A stretch of DNA of 64,000 nucleotides from Azotimanducus sp965220185 (GTDB lineage Bacteria; Pseudomonadota; Gammaproteobacteria; Pseudomonadales; Azotimanducaceae): assembly GCA_965220185.1 (NCBI GenBank), contig OZ244807.1, positions 372,001 to 436,000 of the forward strand, written 5' to 3'. The first letter of the stretch is position 1; each line of letters starts with the position of its first letter. The position numbers were made by a program, and so were the translations under genes. Shown here piece after piece: positions 7,184-16,110 of the stretch. The notes under the pieces were generated by a model. It saw nothing but the letters and a program-made list of their open reading frames with translations, was not told the origin of the DNA and searched no databases.

Positions 7184-7343
7184 CAGGGTATCATGCTGCA
7201 TCTCAGATGAAGTGCCGCTAATGGCGACATGATCGCGTTTAACTGTCCACGTGAAATACATCTAGAACGCCAGCCTATCACGATGCATCTCGCTTATTCG
7301 GCTGGGCGAAGGACATGTTCCGGCAATTCATCCTTAAACGATG

Positions 7344-8837
7344 TCATTGATGACTATGTTTCCGTATTAGGTACCGCACAGCAATGACTACCGATGTCAC
7401 GGAAAAAACAAAGACGAAACCGCAAAGGAAAATCATCCACACATCCCAGGCAGGTCGGTTGCTCATCAACACATTGAAGTCGAACGTGTGCAGGCCATAG
7501 TAGATCCAGCGCTGCAGCCGGCGCTTATCCGTGAGGCGGCTCAGAATCTCGCCGGTGGATGGGTCGATGTGAAACCAGGTGGCTTCGGGGTCATCAAACT
7601 TGACCCGCAGCACTGGCAGCGGGCGCTCGCTGTTGTCGTGGGAATAGTAGTAGAGGTCGTAGCTGTCGAGTTGTTGCCAGTCTAAGATGCTGCTGCTCGG
7701 AATCAGCTTGGCCGCACGACCCTCGATTCTCTGCGTCAACGATTCCGTTTCCCCGGCAGCGAGCCGGTGCTGAACTTCCCGTGCCGAGCCATGCATGGAG
7801 ATATGGGACTTGCCACCAATCCAGTGCCATGCAATCTGCTTGACGGGCAAATGCGCGTTTTGCCTGATCAGTTGCCGGATATCCTCGGGGCGCGCGTAAG
7901 CGGGCGTTGACCGCAACATGCCATCGGGCTGCTGGTAGCGCTGTTTCTGCTCAGCAAAGCTGCTGTTAGAATCGAATATCCCCCAAGGCCCGACCGACAT
8001 CAGGCCGCTGAACAGGAACGTCAACAGGAACGTCAAGCCGGCTAGGCCGATGACATGGTGGTACTTGGTCATGCCCCGATAGGGCGAGCGGGAGCCGTCC
8101 GGATACCTGCGTTTCAGTCGCAGGCGCGTGAAGCCAATGATTGCGCCAGTGATGACGGAAACCAAGCCCGCGAGCGCAAGGACGATAATGACATTCTCCC
8201 AAGTGCTGCGGTGCTTGCGTAGCTGCACCGGGTAAATCCAGTGCAGGTTCGCGCCCAGCCAGTTCCAGATGCGCTCGCTGCGGTGGGTGTCGCGCACCAC
8301 TTGGCCGGTCAGCGATGACACGTACAACTCAGTCCCTAGGCCATCATTGACCGACACTCGATGTAGTGGCCGGTAGGGGTGCAAGCCATCGGAGACCGAC
8401 CACTGGTCGATGTGCAGCTGCTCCAGATGCTTGCCAACTACAGTTTCATTGGAATGTTGTGTTTGCTGGAAGTGAGCGGCGGCGGCAACGGCGGTTTTGG
8501 CAGAAAGTTGATCGATGCGCGTGCCGGTGTCGGCGTACATGCCTCGCCATGAGGCGCCTTTCGCTTTCAGCAGATAGACTGGCCGTTCACCGCTGCTAGT
8601 CAGCAATAGCTGCTCGATATTGGCTTCGGAGTCGGCGAGGGCCAGCGGCTCTTCGGAGCCAACCTTGATGCGCTCAGCCGCCAGTGGCAGAAGACCTGCG
8701 TAGTATTCGTCTTCGGTCAGTGTGGGGAAACCGACATACATCATCACCACACCGCTGACGCCCCACATGGCGAGGAACAGGCACATGGCAATGCCGGGCC
8801 AGCGATGGCTGAAGTACAGCAGCCTCATTGGATTCAC
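7344..8837 (-). CDS. PepSY-associated transmembrane protein (PiuB-like)
   Basis: A 497-residue inner-membrane protein with an N-terminal helix (residues 15-38), a helix pair near 215-240 and 265-290, and a C-terminal helix near 465-490. Between them lie large periplasmic loops with PepSY-type segments (VYLLKAKGAS, LPVLRVKFDDPEATWFHID). Histidines in membrane-adjacent positions (LYFSHRW, HRSERIWNWLGANLHW, TKYHHVIGL) suggest heme or metal binding as in PiuB/FsrB-type reductases, which act with TonB receptors to release metal from chelators. It starts 7 bp after the receptor gene stop and should be in one transcript with it, under the Zur box at 11001. Confidence 0.85.
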   Translation of the reverse strand: MNPMRLLYFSHRWPGIAMCLFLAMWGVSGVVMMYVGFPTLTEDEYYAGLLPLAAERIKVGSEEPLALADSEANIEQLLLTSSGERPVYLLKAKGASWRGMYADTGTRIDQLSAKTAVAAAAHFQQTQHSNETVVGKHLEQLHIDQWSVSDGLHPYRPLHRVSVNDGLGTELYVSSLTGQVVRDTHRSERIWNWLGANLHWIYPVQLRKHRSTWENVIIVLALAGLVSVITGAIIGFTRLRLKRRYPDGSRSPYRGMTKYHHVIGLAGLTFLLTFLFSGLMSVGPWGIFDSNSSFAEQKQRYQQPDGMLRSTPAYARPEDIRQLIRQNAHLPVKQIAWHWIGGKSHISMHGSAREVQHRLAAGETESLTQRIEGRAAKLIPSSSILDWQQLDSYDLYYYSHDNSERPLPVLRVKFDDPEATWFHIDPSTGEILSRLTDKRRLQRWIYYGLHTFDFNVLMSNRPAWDVWMIFLCGFVFVFSVTSVVIAVRYLIRKHSHQ

Positions 8838-8844
8838 GGGCGCT

Positions 8845-10980
8845 TTAGAAGCGGTAGTCCGCCGTCAGGCTCAGCGTGCGCGGCTTGCCGACCAGCCAAG
8901 CGGTGGCGGAGTTCTCGGCAGACGCATAGAGCTCGTCGAACACATTGTCGGCCTTCAGGGTCAGGCTGAACCGGTCAGTCATGCGAATGCGGGCCGAGGC
9001 ATCCACGACCGTATAGGATGGAATGGGAACGTTCGGATGAAAGCGCTCGCCGACGTAGCGAGTGTCCGCAATCAGTCGAAACCGCTCGGTCGGTGTCCAG
9101 ATCAGTCCGAGGTTGGCGGTCTCTTCGGGCACATGGTTGGGCGTAGCGCCTGTGTCCGTTTCCGCTTCCAGAATGCTGCCGTTGCCATAGACTTGCAAGA
9201 CGTCATTGACTTGCAGGTTAAAGCTCAGTTCGAAGCCTTGTGAAGTCTGCTCGGGAACAAGGATCACGTCATCCGGGTTGGTGGAATCGGGATCATCTTC
9301 AATCAAATCGTTCTTGATGATGTCGAACCACGCCATCGACCATTGCAAACGACCGCCGAGCAACTGTTGTTTGATGCCAGCTTCGATCTGCTCGCTTTCG
9401 ATGAAGTCCGCCTCACGATTCATGGGCACAGCTCTGATGAGGCCACCGCTCGGATGGGTCGCACCAGTGCCGTATTGCGCATACAACACCGTGTTGTCGG
9501 CGAGGTCGTAAACCGCACCGATCCTCCCGGTGACCACATCGGCGGATTGCTCAAAGGGCGTGCGGGCGATTTGTCTGTAATCTGTGTCAGCGTCCTCGTA
9601 ACGCAAAGCCAAGACGACTGCGAGTTGCTCGGTGAATCTGAGTTGGCTCTCGCCAAACAGGGCATAGTGTATGACCTCGGAGAAACCATCTGGCGCAATT
9701 GCAAAGTCGGTCGCGTCAGAAAAGCGGCCCGGCACAAAGTTATTCGGATCAACTACATCAAAATCAGCCCAGCCATTGACGCCATTGGGATTGCCCGGGC
9801 CAAAGTTGGTGGGGCGTTCAAAGGTAATATCATTCACTTCAAAGCCGACCGAGCTGCGCACACTTAAGTCCGCCAGGGTGTTGTCAAGCGTGAGGTTGAC
9901 GCGCACCCCGTCGTGTTCCATATCGTGGGCACCGACCCACGGATATAGGCGTCGGATGAACCCCGTATCACTTTCCAGTTCCGGGAAGTAGGCATTGCGC
10001 CACAAACGGTCGGTTGCCAAGTGGTAATACTCGGCCTGCATGGAGAGCGATTCGACAAGCGCCCAGTCGGCCTTCAGGCGAATTGCTTGGTCCTCGTAAC
10101 GGGATTCGCCGTCACTAAACTCAAAATTCGCCTTCAGAAGACCGCGGGCGAAATCGCCGTCAACTACCGGAATGCCGTAGTAACTCAGATCATCCTTATC
10201 GCCATAGTCATAGCGCAGGCTCAGGCTGAGATCTTCAGTGGCCTGCCAGCTAAGAGCCAAGGACAACATATCCGCTTCGCTGTCGCCATTGTCAACCCAG
10301 TTGTCGGACTGATGGCGGCTGTAGTCCAAGCGATACGCCAAATTATCGGTGATGCCGCCAGTCAAGCCGAGACCCACGAACACGGTGTCGTCTTCGCCAA
10401 GAGTCATTCTGAGATCCCTGCTTGGCGTCAGTTGCGGTTTTTTCGGGATGACGTTGATCGCACCGCCAATGCCGCCTTCGCCATACAGCACGGAGGACGG
10501 TCCTTTGAGCACCTCGATGCGTTCGACACCCCAGGTGTCGAACGGGAAAGTAATGGTGCTAAATGCGTTGAAGTAACCAGTGCCGTCAAAGAGCTTGGTG
10601 ACTGCGCCCTGGCCGCTGAAGCCGCGGGCAGCGATGCTCTGACTGCCATTGTCGGGGACAGCTTCATTGGTGAAGCCAGCGCTGCGGGTCACAGCTTCGA
10701 TCACGGTAAAGTCGAGACGGTCGCGAATACTGTCGCCGCTGATGATCTCCACCGTCGCCGGCGTCTCCAGAACGCCCAAATTGAGCCGACTGCCCGTTGC
10801 GTTCTGGCTGCTGATTTGCTGGCCGTAGACAGAAATTTCTTCGATGAATTCGCTGCTGGCACGCGCCTCTTCGGTTGCTGCGTTGGCATCTTCCTCAGCG
10901 TGTAGCTGCAAGGAGAGGCTGAAACCGACCGCCGCGGCAAGGATGTTCGCACGACGCCATTTGGACTTGGCAAATCTCAT
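8845..10980 (-). CDS. TonB-dependent outer-membrane receptor (siderophore/metallophore type)
   Basis: About 711 residues: signal peptide (cleavage near LHAEE), TonB-box-like segment ISVYGQQ, plug domain (GDSIRDRLDFTVIEAV, VLKGPSSVLYGEGGIGGAINV), then a 22-strand barrel ending in aromatic F (TADYRF). The ATG at 10980 (MRFAKSKWRR) is preferred over one at 10995, which is only 5 bp from the Zur box and has no ribosome site. The receptor imports a metal complex with energy from TonB. The fold is of the siderophore class, but the perfect Zur box and the neighbouring zur-cobW genes argue for zinc or a zinc-chelator as substrate. A PepSY partner follows. Confidence 0.9.
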   Translation of the reverse strand: MRFAKSKWRRANILAAAVGFSLSLQLHAEEDANAATEEARASSEFIEEISVYGQQISSQNATGSRLNLGVLETPATVEIISGDSIRDRLDFTVIEAVTRSAGFTNEAVPDNGSQSIAARGFSGQGAVTKLFDGTGYFNAFSTITFPFDTWGVERIEVLKGPSSVLYGEGGIGGAINVIPKKPQLTPSRDLRMTLGEDDTVFVGLGLTGGITDNLAYRLDYSRHQSDNWVDNGDSEADMLSLALSWQATEDLSLSLRYDYGDKDDLSYYGIPVVDGDFARGLLKANFEFSDGESRYEDQAIRLKADWALVESLSMQAEYYHLATDRLWRNAYFPELESDTGFIRRLYPWVGAHDMEHDGVRVNLTLDNTLADLSVRSSVGFEVNDITFERPTNFGPGNPNGVNGWADFDVVDPNNFVPGRFSDATDFAIAPDGFSEVIHYALFGESQLRFTEQLAVVLALRYEDADTDYRQIARTPFEQSADVVTGRIGAVYDLADNTVLYAQYGTGATHPSGGLIRAVPMNREADFIESEQIEAGIKQQLLGGRLQWSMAWFDIIKNDLIEDDPDSTNPDDVILVPEQTSQGFELSFNLQVNDVLQVYGNGSILEAETDTGATPNHVPEETANLGLIWTPTERFRLIADTRYVGERFHPNVPIPSYTVVDASARIRMTDRFSLTLKADNVFDELYASAENSATAWLVGKPRTLSLTADYRF

Positions 10981-11000
10981 TGGATGAATCCGCATTCAAA

Positions 11001-11019
11001 AACGTTATGTTATAACGTT
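11001..11019 (-). promoter_or_regulatory. Zur box upstream of the TonB receptor
   Basis: AACGTTAT-GTT-ATAACGTT, a perfect 8-bp inverted repeat, matches the gammaproteobacterial Zur operator pattern (G/A-AA-GTTATA-TATAAC-TT) and shares the GTTATAAC core with the box at 15551. It ends 20 bp before ATG 10980, where bound Zur would block transcription when zinc is plentiful. Confidence 0.8.
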
Positions 11020-11096
11020 TCGTATTCATCAACAACGCGCCGCCGAAGTTGTTCTTCGCCCAGACTGAATCCAGCGCCGATTCCAGTGACTTGAAT

Positions 11097-11468
11097 TCAG
11101 CCGATGGTTGTTCGTGGCGGCCTGATAAGGGACTCTGCGGGGATTCCAAGCCCTCGGTGCAGATTCCAAATCATTTTGAGCGTGAGCGAACGCTTGCGAT
11201 TCAGCACCTCATACACACGATTCTTCCTACCGATCATTGGCTCAAGGTCTTTGGCGCTCAGTCCGCGTCGCTCCATCTCGAATTTGATGGCCTCAACTGG
11301 ATCTGGCGGCTCCATGGGATAGTGTTGGGCTTCGTAGGCTTCAACAAGAATGCTGAGTACATCGAGCCTCTCACCTTCCGGGGAATTGAGTTCAGCGCCC
11401 ATGAGCGATTCAATCTCTTTCAGAGCTGTTCGATAGTCGGCTTCGTCTCTGATCGGTTTGATTTCCAT
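11097..11468 (-). CDS. higA: HigA-like antitoxin
   Basis: About 123 residues. The N-terminal half is the acidic DYRTALKEIESLMGAELNSP segment found in the larger HigA antitoxins, followed by a helix-turn-helix in the C-terminal half (RRGLSAKDLEPMIGRKNRVY, then VLNRKRSLTLKMIWNL). It lies 15 bp downstream of the higB toxin gene on the same strand, the reversed toxin-first order typical of HigBA. It should bind HigB and repress the operon. The module sits between the TonB gene and the cobW-WD40 operon and appears to have been inserted into the zinc locus. Confidence 0.85.
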   Translation of the reverse strand: MEIKPIRDEADYRTALKEIESLMGAELNSPEGERLDVLSILVEAYEAQHYPMEPPDPVEAIKFEMERRGLSAKDLEPMIGRKNRVYEVLNRKRSLTLKMIWNLHRGLGIPAESLIRPPRTTIG

Positions 11469-11483
11469 TATGCGAATCTCAAC

Positions 11484-11786
11484 TTATACAGTTTGTGCAT
11501 CGACCTTGTCATACTCAGCGTGGGTCCCGATGAACCGTATATAGACCAGCTTGTGGATGTAGTTGATCCAGACCACTAATCGGTACCGGTTCCCTTCAAT
11601 ATTGAATACGACCCGTCCTTCCTTGAGGATGCTGGCACTCCTGAATTCCCGCTTGATATCTGCTGGGGTGCTCCATTCCGCTTTCCGAGCATGACGATAC
11701 CAAGCCATCACTGGCCCCTTTGCATCCACATATTGCGGATTACTTTCCCAGAATGCTTTGAGATTCGACAATGCAATAATCCTCAT
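11484..11786 (-). CDS. higB: HigB-like mRNA interferase toxin
   Basis: 100 residues from ATG 11786 (MRIIALSNLKAFWESNPQY). The family signature KREFRSASIL, then RVVFNIEGNRYRLVVWINY and the C-terminal IRFIGTHAEYDKVDA, is complete, including the HAEYDK motif conserved in HigB. HigB is a ribosome-dependent RNase that cuts mRNA in the A site. The gene is first in the pair and appears intact, as does its antitoxin, so the module may be functional. Confidence 0.9.
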   Translation of the reverse strand: MRIIALSNLKAFWESNPQYVDAKGPVMAWYRHARKAEWSTPADIKREFRSASILKEGRVVFNIEGNRYRLVVWINYIHKLVYIRFIGTHAEYDKVDAQTV

Positions 11787-11841
11787 TGCCAAATGATAGT
11801 CCCATACTGGGACTCCTAGCAACGCCACACCTTGTTGTTTC

Positions 11842-12882
11842 TCATCCAACCCGCCAAGCCGTCACGCCGCCTTGTGCATCAAGCGCAGCAAGCGCGCGTC
11901 CATCCGGCCGCCAGAGCAGATCGGCCACGACATCCGTCACAACTGCGGCTCCGATCGGTCCGCCTTCTGCATTTTTCTTGAGCGACCACACCACCACTGC
12001 GCCGTCGCGGCCGCCTGAAGCAAGGCGCATGCTTCGGCGGGCAAAGGCAAGCGTAGTCACGGACTCAACATGAAGTTCCAAAGCGCCGGGGGTTGTGCCT
12101 TCGGGCCCGCTTCCGTGGAAGCTCCAGACCGTGACTACTTGGCCTCCGCTGGTCGCAAGAAGGATGCCTGCATCGTCAAAAGCCAAGGCCGACGGCTTGC
12201 CGGGGTAGCCGGACATCATGGAGTCGAGGCCTGTGGAGCGACGCCAGAAGTGCACTGAGTTGTCTTGACTGCCGCAGGCCACGACATCGCCGTCCGGGCT
12301 CAGCGCCATCGACACCAAGGAGCCTTTCCAGGCGAGCGTCTGGCCAGCTTCGCCGCTTCTCGCGTCAAAGAACGTCACCCGACCGTAGCAGGCGGTCGCC
12401 AGCTCACGTGCGCCAGCCCATGCGATCGCGCTGACAGTACTTGGATGATCCTCTGACTGCCAGGCTTCGCTGCCGTCCGCACCATACACGCACACCCGCC
12501 GCGCGCACGAAGCTGCCAGCCATCGGCCATCGGGCGACCAGGCTATGTTCTCCACCCAGCCCTTGCCGACATCGATGGACTGTTTCATCTGATCTTTGGC
12601 AACACTCCAGACAAGGACTCGTCCGTCTTGGCCAGCTGTTGCGAACGAGGTGCCGCTCGGGTGGATTGCCATGGCGAGCACGCCGCCATCGTGAGATTCC
12701 TGACACGCCCAGGCGCGTGCGCCAGACTTGCCATCGAACGCATAGACGCCACCTGCAGCGTCAGCGACAACGAGCGACTCGCCGCTACGGGTCCAACCGC
12801 CAGTGATCGCGTAGTCGTCAACCGATGCGGACCAGCCCCGGTTCAGCACCCCTTTCGGGGCACCGCCGCTTATATTAGGCAT
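11842..12882 (-). CDS. WD40-repeat protein in the Zur/CobW operon
   Basis: 346 residues forming about seven WD40 blades, with typical units such as ATAGQDGRVLVWSV, ACGSQDNSVHFWRR and ASGGRDGAVVVWSL, and no signal peptide, so a cytoplasmic beta-propeller. Its ATG overlaps the end of the second CobW GTPase gene by 13 bp, which implies translational coupling. A propeller encoded with COG0523 GTPases suggests a scaffold or client-binding partner in zinc delivery; that is inference, as WD40 domains have no chemistry of their own. It is probably the third gene of the Zur-controlled operon starting at 15477. Confidence 0.85.
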   Translation of the reverse strand: MPNISGGAPKGVLNRGWSASVDDYAITGGWTRSGESLVVADAAGGVYAFDGKSGARAWACQESHDGGVLAMAIHPSGTSFATAGQDGRVLVWSVAKDQMKQSIDVGKGWVENIAWSPDGRWLAASCARRVCVYGADGSEAWQSEDHPSTVSAIAWAGARELATACYGRVTFFDARSGEAGQTLAWKGSLVSMALSPDGDVVACGSQDNSVHFWRRSTGLDSMMSGYPGKPSALAFDDAGILLATSGGQVVTVWSFHGSGPEGTTPGALELHVESVTTLAFARRSMRLASGGRDGAVVVWSLKKNAEGGPIGAAVVTDVVADLLWRPDGRALAALDAQGGVTAWRVG

Positions 12883-14216
12883 GCCTCAAATCCGCGCCGC
12901 ATGCTTTCTTCATCGAGATTGCGGCCGATGAAGACGAGTTGATTGCGTCGAGGCGAATCGCCCCACGGACGATCCGGCTGGCTGTCAAACAGCATATGAA
13001 CCCCTTGGAAAACGTATCGCAGTGGCTCGTCGCGGAAACTGAGAAAGCCCTTCATGCGGAACAGATCCACTCCGCGCTCGCGGAGCAGCTCACTTAGCCA
13101 CATATTAAGCAGATCGGGATCGAGATCGCCGTCAGCCTCAATGGCGATCGAACCCACTTCGTCGTCGTGCTCGTGCTGCGCGACCCAAGTGCGCTCGGTC
13201 TCTTCCTTGACGGTGGAGCCTTCTCTATCCTTCAGTTGCAAATCGAACTCTTCCGCTGTGTGCTGGGCATAGAGGCCGAGGCGCACCGGTGAATCGACTT
13301 CCAAGAAAAACGACTTCCGCCCAAGGGACTCAAGCCGGAGATTGACATGTTCTCCGACCGGAATCGCTTGCCCGGGGCGAATATCCTCCGCCGGTTCGGC
13401 GTACCGACGCACGCACCACTCCGCGCCGTCGCGCAGCGCAGCATCATCTGTGCCCTGATCGGGCACGACGACGAGCGACATCCACGGATCAGGTCCGTCG
13501 GCGAGGCTGAGTTCATACCGACCGGCATCAAGCGAATAGACGCCGGTCCATTCGAACGGATACTCGGGTTCGAGAAAAGTAGGGCGACGCTCTAGCACAT
13601 CCTCTAGATTGAAGGCACTGAGGTTGAGCACCGTATCGACCGGGACGTTCGCCTGCTCGCTGCGCACGACTTGCGCCATACGGTTCATCTCGCGCAGCCG
13701 AGATTCAAGCGAGTCGAGCGCCTCGGAATCGACCAAGTCCGTCTTGTTGAGCACAAGGACATCCGCGAACGCGATTTGCTCGGTGCTTTCGTCGCTTCTT
13801 CCGAGCTGTTGCTCGATATGGGCGGCATCGACGAGCGTGACAATCCCATCAAGAGAGAACTCGGCGCGAATCTCATCGTCCATGAAGAACGTCTGGGCGA
13901 CCGGACCGGGATCGGCGAGGCCGGTGGTCTCCACCAACACATAGTCAAACTTGTCGCGGCGCTTCATGAGGTTGCCGAGCACGCGAATCAGGTCGCCGCG
14001 CACAGTGCAGCAAATACAGCCATTCGACATTTCGAATATCTCTTCGTCGGCATCAATGACGAGTGCTTGGTCGATGCCGACCTCCCCGTACTCGTTCTCG
14101 ATGACAGCAATGCGCTTGCCGTGCTCCTCGCTCAAGATACGGTTGAGCAAGGTCGTTTTGCCGGAGCCGAGGAAGCCGGTCAAGATGGAAACAGGTACTT
14201 TTTGCGCTGCGTTCAT
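12870..14216 (-). CDS. CobW/COG0523 GTPase, zinc metallochaperone type (second copy)
   Basis: 448 residues from ATG 14216, supported by GGAGA 7 bp upstream; a long in-frame extension to 14867 only overlaps the preceding gene. The G domain has the P-loop GFLGSGKTT (residues about 14-22), the metal motif GCICC (about 66-70), the acidic ENEYGE loop and NKTD. The C-terminal half is a CobW_C domain of greater length than usual. COG0523 proteins carry zinc to client enzymes, driven by GTP hydrolysis. Two copies in tandem under Zur suggest different clients during zinc shortage. Confidence 0.9.
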   Translation of the reverse strand: MNAAQKVPVSILTGFLGSGKTTLLNRILSEEHGKRIAVIENEYGEVGIDQALVIDADEEIFEMSNGCICCTVRGDLIRVLGNLMKRRDKFDYVLVETTGLADPGPVAQTFFMDDEIRAEFSLDGIVTLVDAAHIEQQLGRSDESTEQIAFADVLVLNKTDLVDSEALDSLESRLREMNRMAQVVRSEQANVPVDTVLNLSAFNLEDVLERRPTFLEPEYPFEWTGVYSLDAGRYELSLADGPDPWMSLVVVPDQGTDDAALRDGAEWCVRRYAEPAEDIRPGQAIPVGEHVNLRLESLGRKSFFLEVDSPVRLGLYAQHTAEEFDLQLKDREGSTVKEETERTWVAQHEHDDEVGSIAIEADGDLDPDLLNMWLSELLRERGVDLFRMKGFLSFRDEPLRYVFQGVHMLFDSQPDRPWGDSPRRNQLVFIGRNLDEESMRRGFEACLI

Positions 14217-14235
14217 GTAGTTCTCCGATATCTGA

Positions 14236-15477
14236 TCATGCCGGCGCCTCGTCCATACGAGGCTCTGGAAACGGGTTTGGAAGTTCTGCCCAAGCGTCGC
14301 TGTCAGCCGCAGCGAGGCGCTCGTCAAGCAGGCACGCATCGAGGCGAGCACGCATGGTCGCCTCATCCATCTGCTGGCCGATGAAGACGATCTCCTGCGT
14401 GCGATCACCGAAGCGGGGATGCCAGCCCTGTCTCTGGTCGGGTCGCTGGCCGTCAGGATGCCCCCAGTGTTCGCGGGGCACCGCTGCCCACCAATTCCCG
14501 GCGGGTCTGACATCGTTGATGCCACCGGCCTGCGCCCATTCGTAGGCAATCCGATGGTCAGCGGCGACCCAGAAGAAGCCTTTGGAGCGGAGCACGCCGC
14601 GCCAGTTCTCGTCCTCGTGCAGGAACGCCCATAATTTCTCAGCGTCGAAGGGCTGCGATGTTCGATAGGTGAAGCTTGAGATTCCGTACTCTTCGGTCTC
14701 CGGCGTGTGTTCATCTTGAAGCTCGCGAATCCAGCCGGCGGAGCTCGCCGCCTTTTGGTAGTCGAACAGGCCCGTATCGAGGACGCATTCGAGCGGCACC
14801 TGTCCGCGCGTGGTCTTGAGTACCTTTGCGCCAGGATTGAGTGCTGTAATGATCGCTTGAACTTCAAGCGCCTGATGCTCGCTCACGAGATCGAGCTTGT
14901 TCAGCACGATGACATCGGCGAACTCGATCTGGTCGATGAGCAGATCGGTGACCGTTCGATGATCGTCTTCGCCGAGCGATTCGCCTCGCTCTTGCAGCGT
15001 CTCGGCGGCGTTATAGTCGCCGAGGAAGCTCGCCGCGTCCACGACCGTGACCATGGTGTCAAGACGCGATACCTGACTGAGGCTTACCCCGCTTTCATCT
15101 TCGAAAGTGAAGGTTTGTGCGACGGGAATGGGCTCCGAAATGCCTGTGGATTCAATGAGCAGGTAGTCGAAGCGTTGCGCTTGCGCGAGCCGCGAGACCT
15201 CGGCGAGCAGATCGTCCCGCAAGGTGCAGCAGATGCAGCCGTTTGTCATTTCGACCAGCTTCTCCTCGGTTCGCGAGAGTCCGGCGCCGCCGCGCTCAAT
15301 GAGCGCCGCGTCGATGTTGACTTCGCTCATATCGTTCACGATGACCGCAACGCGCCGGCCCTGTCGGTTATTCAATACCTGATTGAGAAGCGTGGTCTTT
15401 CCGGCGCCGAGGAACCCCGACAGGACGGTGACGGGCAGGCGTGATTCGGAGGCGGGTGTCGCGTGGCTGAAGGACAT
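14236..15477 (-). CDS. CobW/COG0523 GTPase (ZigA-like, first copy)
   Basis: 413 residues from ATG 15477 (MSFSHATPASES). P-loop GFLGAGKTTLLN, switch region NDMSEVNIDA, CICC metal site in TNGCICCTLRDDL and NKLD are all present, followed by a CobW_C domain containing GFFWVAADHRIAYEWAQAGG, typical of the ZigA/YciC branch. It is the first gene of a minus-strand operon (this gene, second GTPase, WD40), with the Zur box about 75 bp upstream. Its predicted role is zinc chaperoning under starvation. Confidence 0.9.
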   Translation of the reverse strand: MSFSHATPASESRLPVTVLSGFLGAGKTTLLNQVLNNRQGRRVAVIVNDMSEVNIDAALIERGGAGLSRTEEKLVEMTNGCICCTLRDDLLAEVSRLAQAQRFDYLLIESTGISEPIPVAQTFTFEDESGVSLSQVSRLDTMVTVVDAASFLGDYNAAETLQERGESLGEDDHRTVTDLLIDQIEFADVIVLNKLDLVSEHQALEVQAIITALNPGAKVLKTTRGQVPLECVLDTGLFDYQKAASSAGWIRELQDEHTPETEEYGISSFTYRTSQPFDAEKLWAFLHEDENWRGVLRSKGFFWVAADHRIAYEWAQAGGINDVRPAGNWWAAVPREHWGHPDGQRPDQRQGWHPRFGDRTQEIVFIGQQMDEATMRARLDACLLDERLAAADSDAWAELPNPFPEPRMDEAPA

Positions 15478-15550
15478 GACGGTTCTCGTCTGGGTTGCTC
15501 GAAGATGCAGTTCGCCGCCCAATGGGGTTCAGCTATTGTCATCCTTTTCA

Positions 15551-15568
15551 GCAATGTTATAACATTGC
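15551..15568. promoter_or_regulatory. Zur box between zur and cobW operon
   Basis: GCAATGTTATAACATTGC is an 18-bp perfect palindrome and a close match to the known gammaproteobacterial Zur operator. It lies between the divergent genes, 30 bp before the zur ATG and 74 bp before the cobW ATG, and could repress both. Confidence 0.88.
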
Positions 15569-15597
15569 GCCATCAAGCGGCAACGGAAATCACTGCC

Positions 15598-16104
15598 ATG
15601 GAACGCCTCACGACCGAACCTCAGCCGCGTGCCGGTCCGGACTGCGGTGGACAGCACGAGACAGCGGAACGGATCGCACTGGCAGAATCCCTATGCGCCA
15701 CTCGAGGCAGCAAACTGACCGCAATCAGGCGGCATGTTCTTGAGTTACTCTGGGAAAGCAGTCGAGCGATGGGTGCCTACGAACTCATCGAAGTGCTGAA
15801 GCTCAGGCATGGCCGTCCAATTGCCCCGCCGACGGTCTATCGGGCGCTTGAATTCCTGATGTCTCAACGCCTCGTCTCGAAGATCGAAAGCCGCAACGCG
15901 TATATCCCCTGTGCGCATCCCGAACGGCCGCACGACTGCCTGTTCTTCATCTGCAGTCGCTGCGGCGAATCGACTGAATTTGAAGATCCGCGGATTGCGC
16001 AGGCGCTCGCCGAGGATGCCGCGACATTCGGCTACCGCGTGACGCGGCCCGTCGTCGAGCTTGAGGGCACCTGCGAGAATTGTCTGATGCTGGCCGAAAG
16101 CTGA
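15598..16104 (+). CDS. zur: Zur, zinc-responsive Fur-family repressor
   Basis: 168 residues. The winged helix includes GSKLTAIRRHVLELLWES and the recognition-helix motif APPTVYRALEFLMSQRLVSK, as in Zur rather than Fur. Zinc ligands are visible as HPERPHDCLFFICSRCGE and the C-terminal CENC pair, which give the structural Cys4 site. The start at 15598 places the Zur box 30 bp upstream, suggesting autoregulation. It would repress the cobW-WD40 operon and the TonB receptor when zinc is sufficient. Confidence 0.92.
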   Translation: MERLTTEPQPRAGPDCGGQHETAERIALAESLCATRGSKLTAIRRHVLELLWESSRAMGAYELIEVLKLRHGRPIAPPTVYRALEFLMSQRLVSKIESRNAYIPCAHPERPHDCLFFICSRCGESTEFEDPRIAQALAEDAATFGYRVTRPVVELEGTCENCLMLAES

Positions 16105-16110
16105 CTCTGC

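Noticed and set aside
10995..10995. ATG 10995 as start of the TonB receptor
   Set aside because: It is too near the Zur box to have a ribosome site; ATG 10980 gives a normal signal peptide.
14217..14867. 217-codon N-terminal extension of the second CobW gene
   Set aside because: It lies over the first CobW gene in another frame, has Arg/Ser-rich nonsense composition, and a good ribosome site supports ATG 14216.
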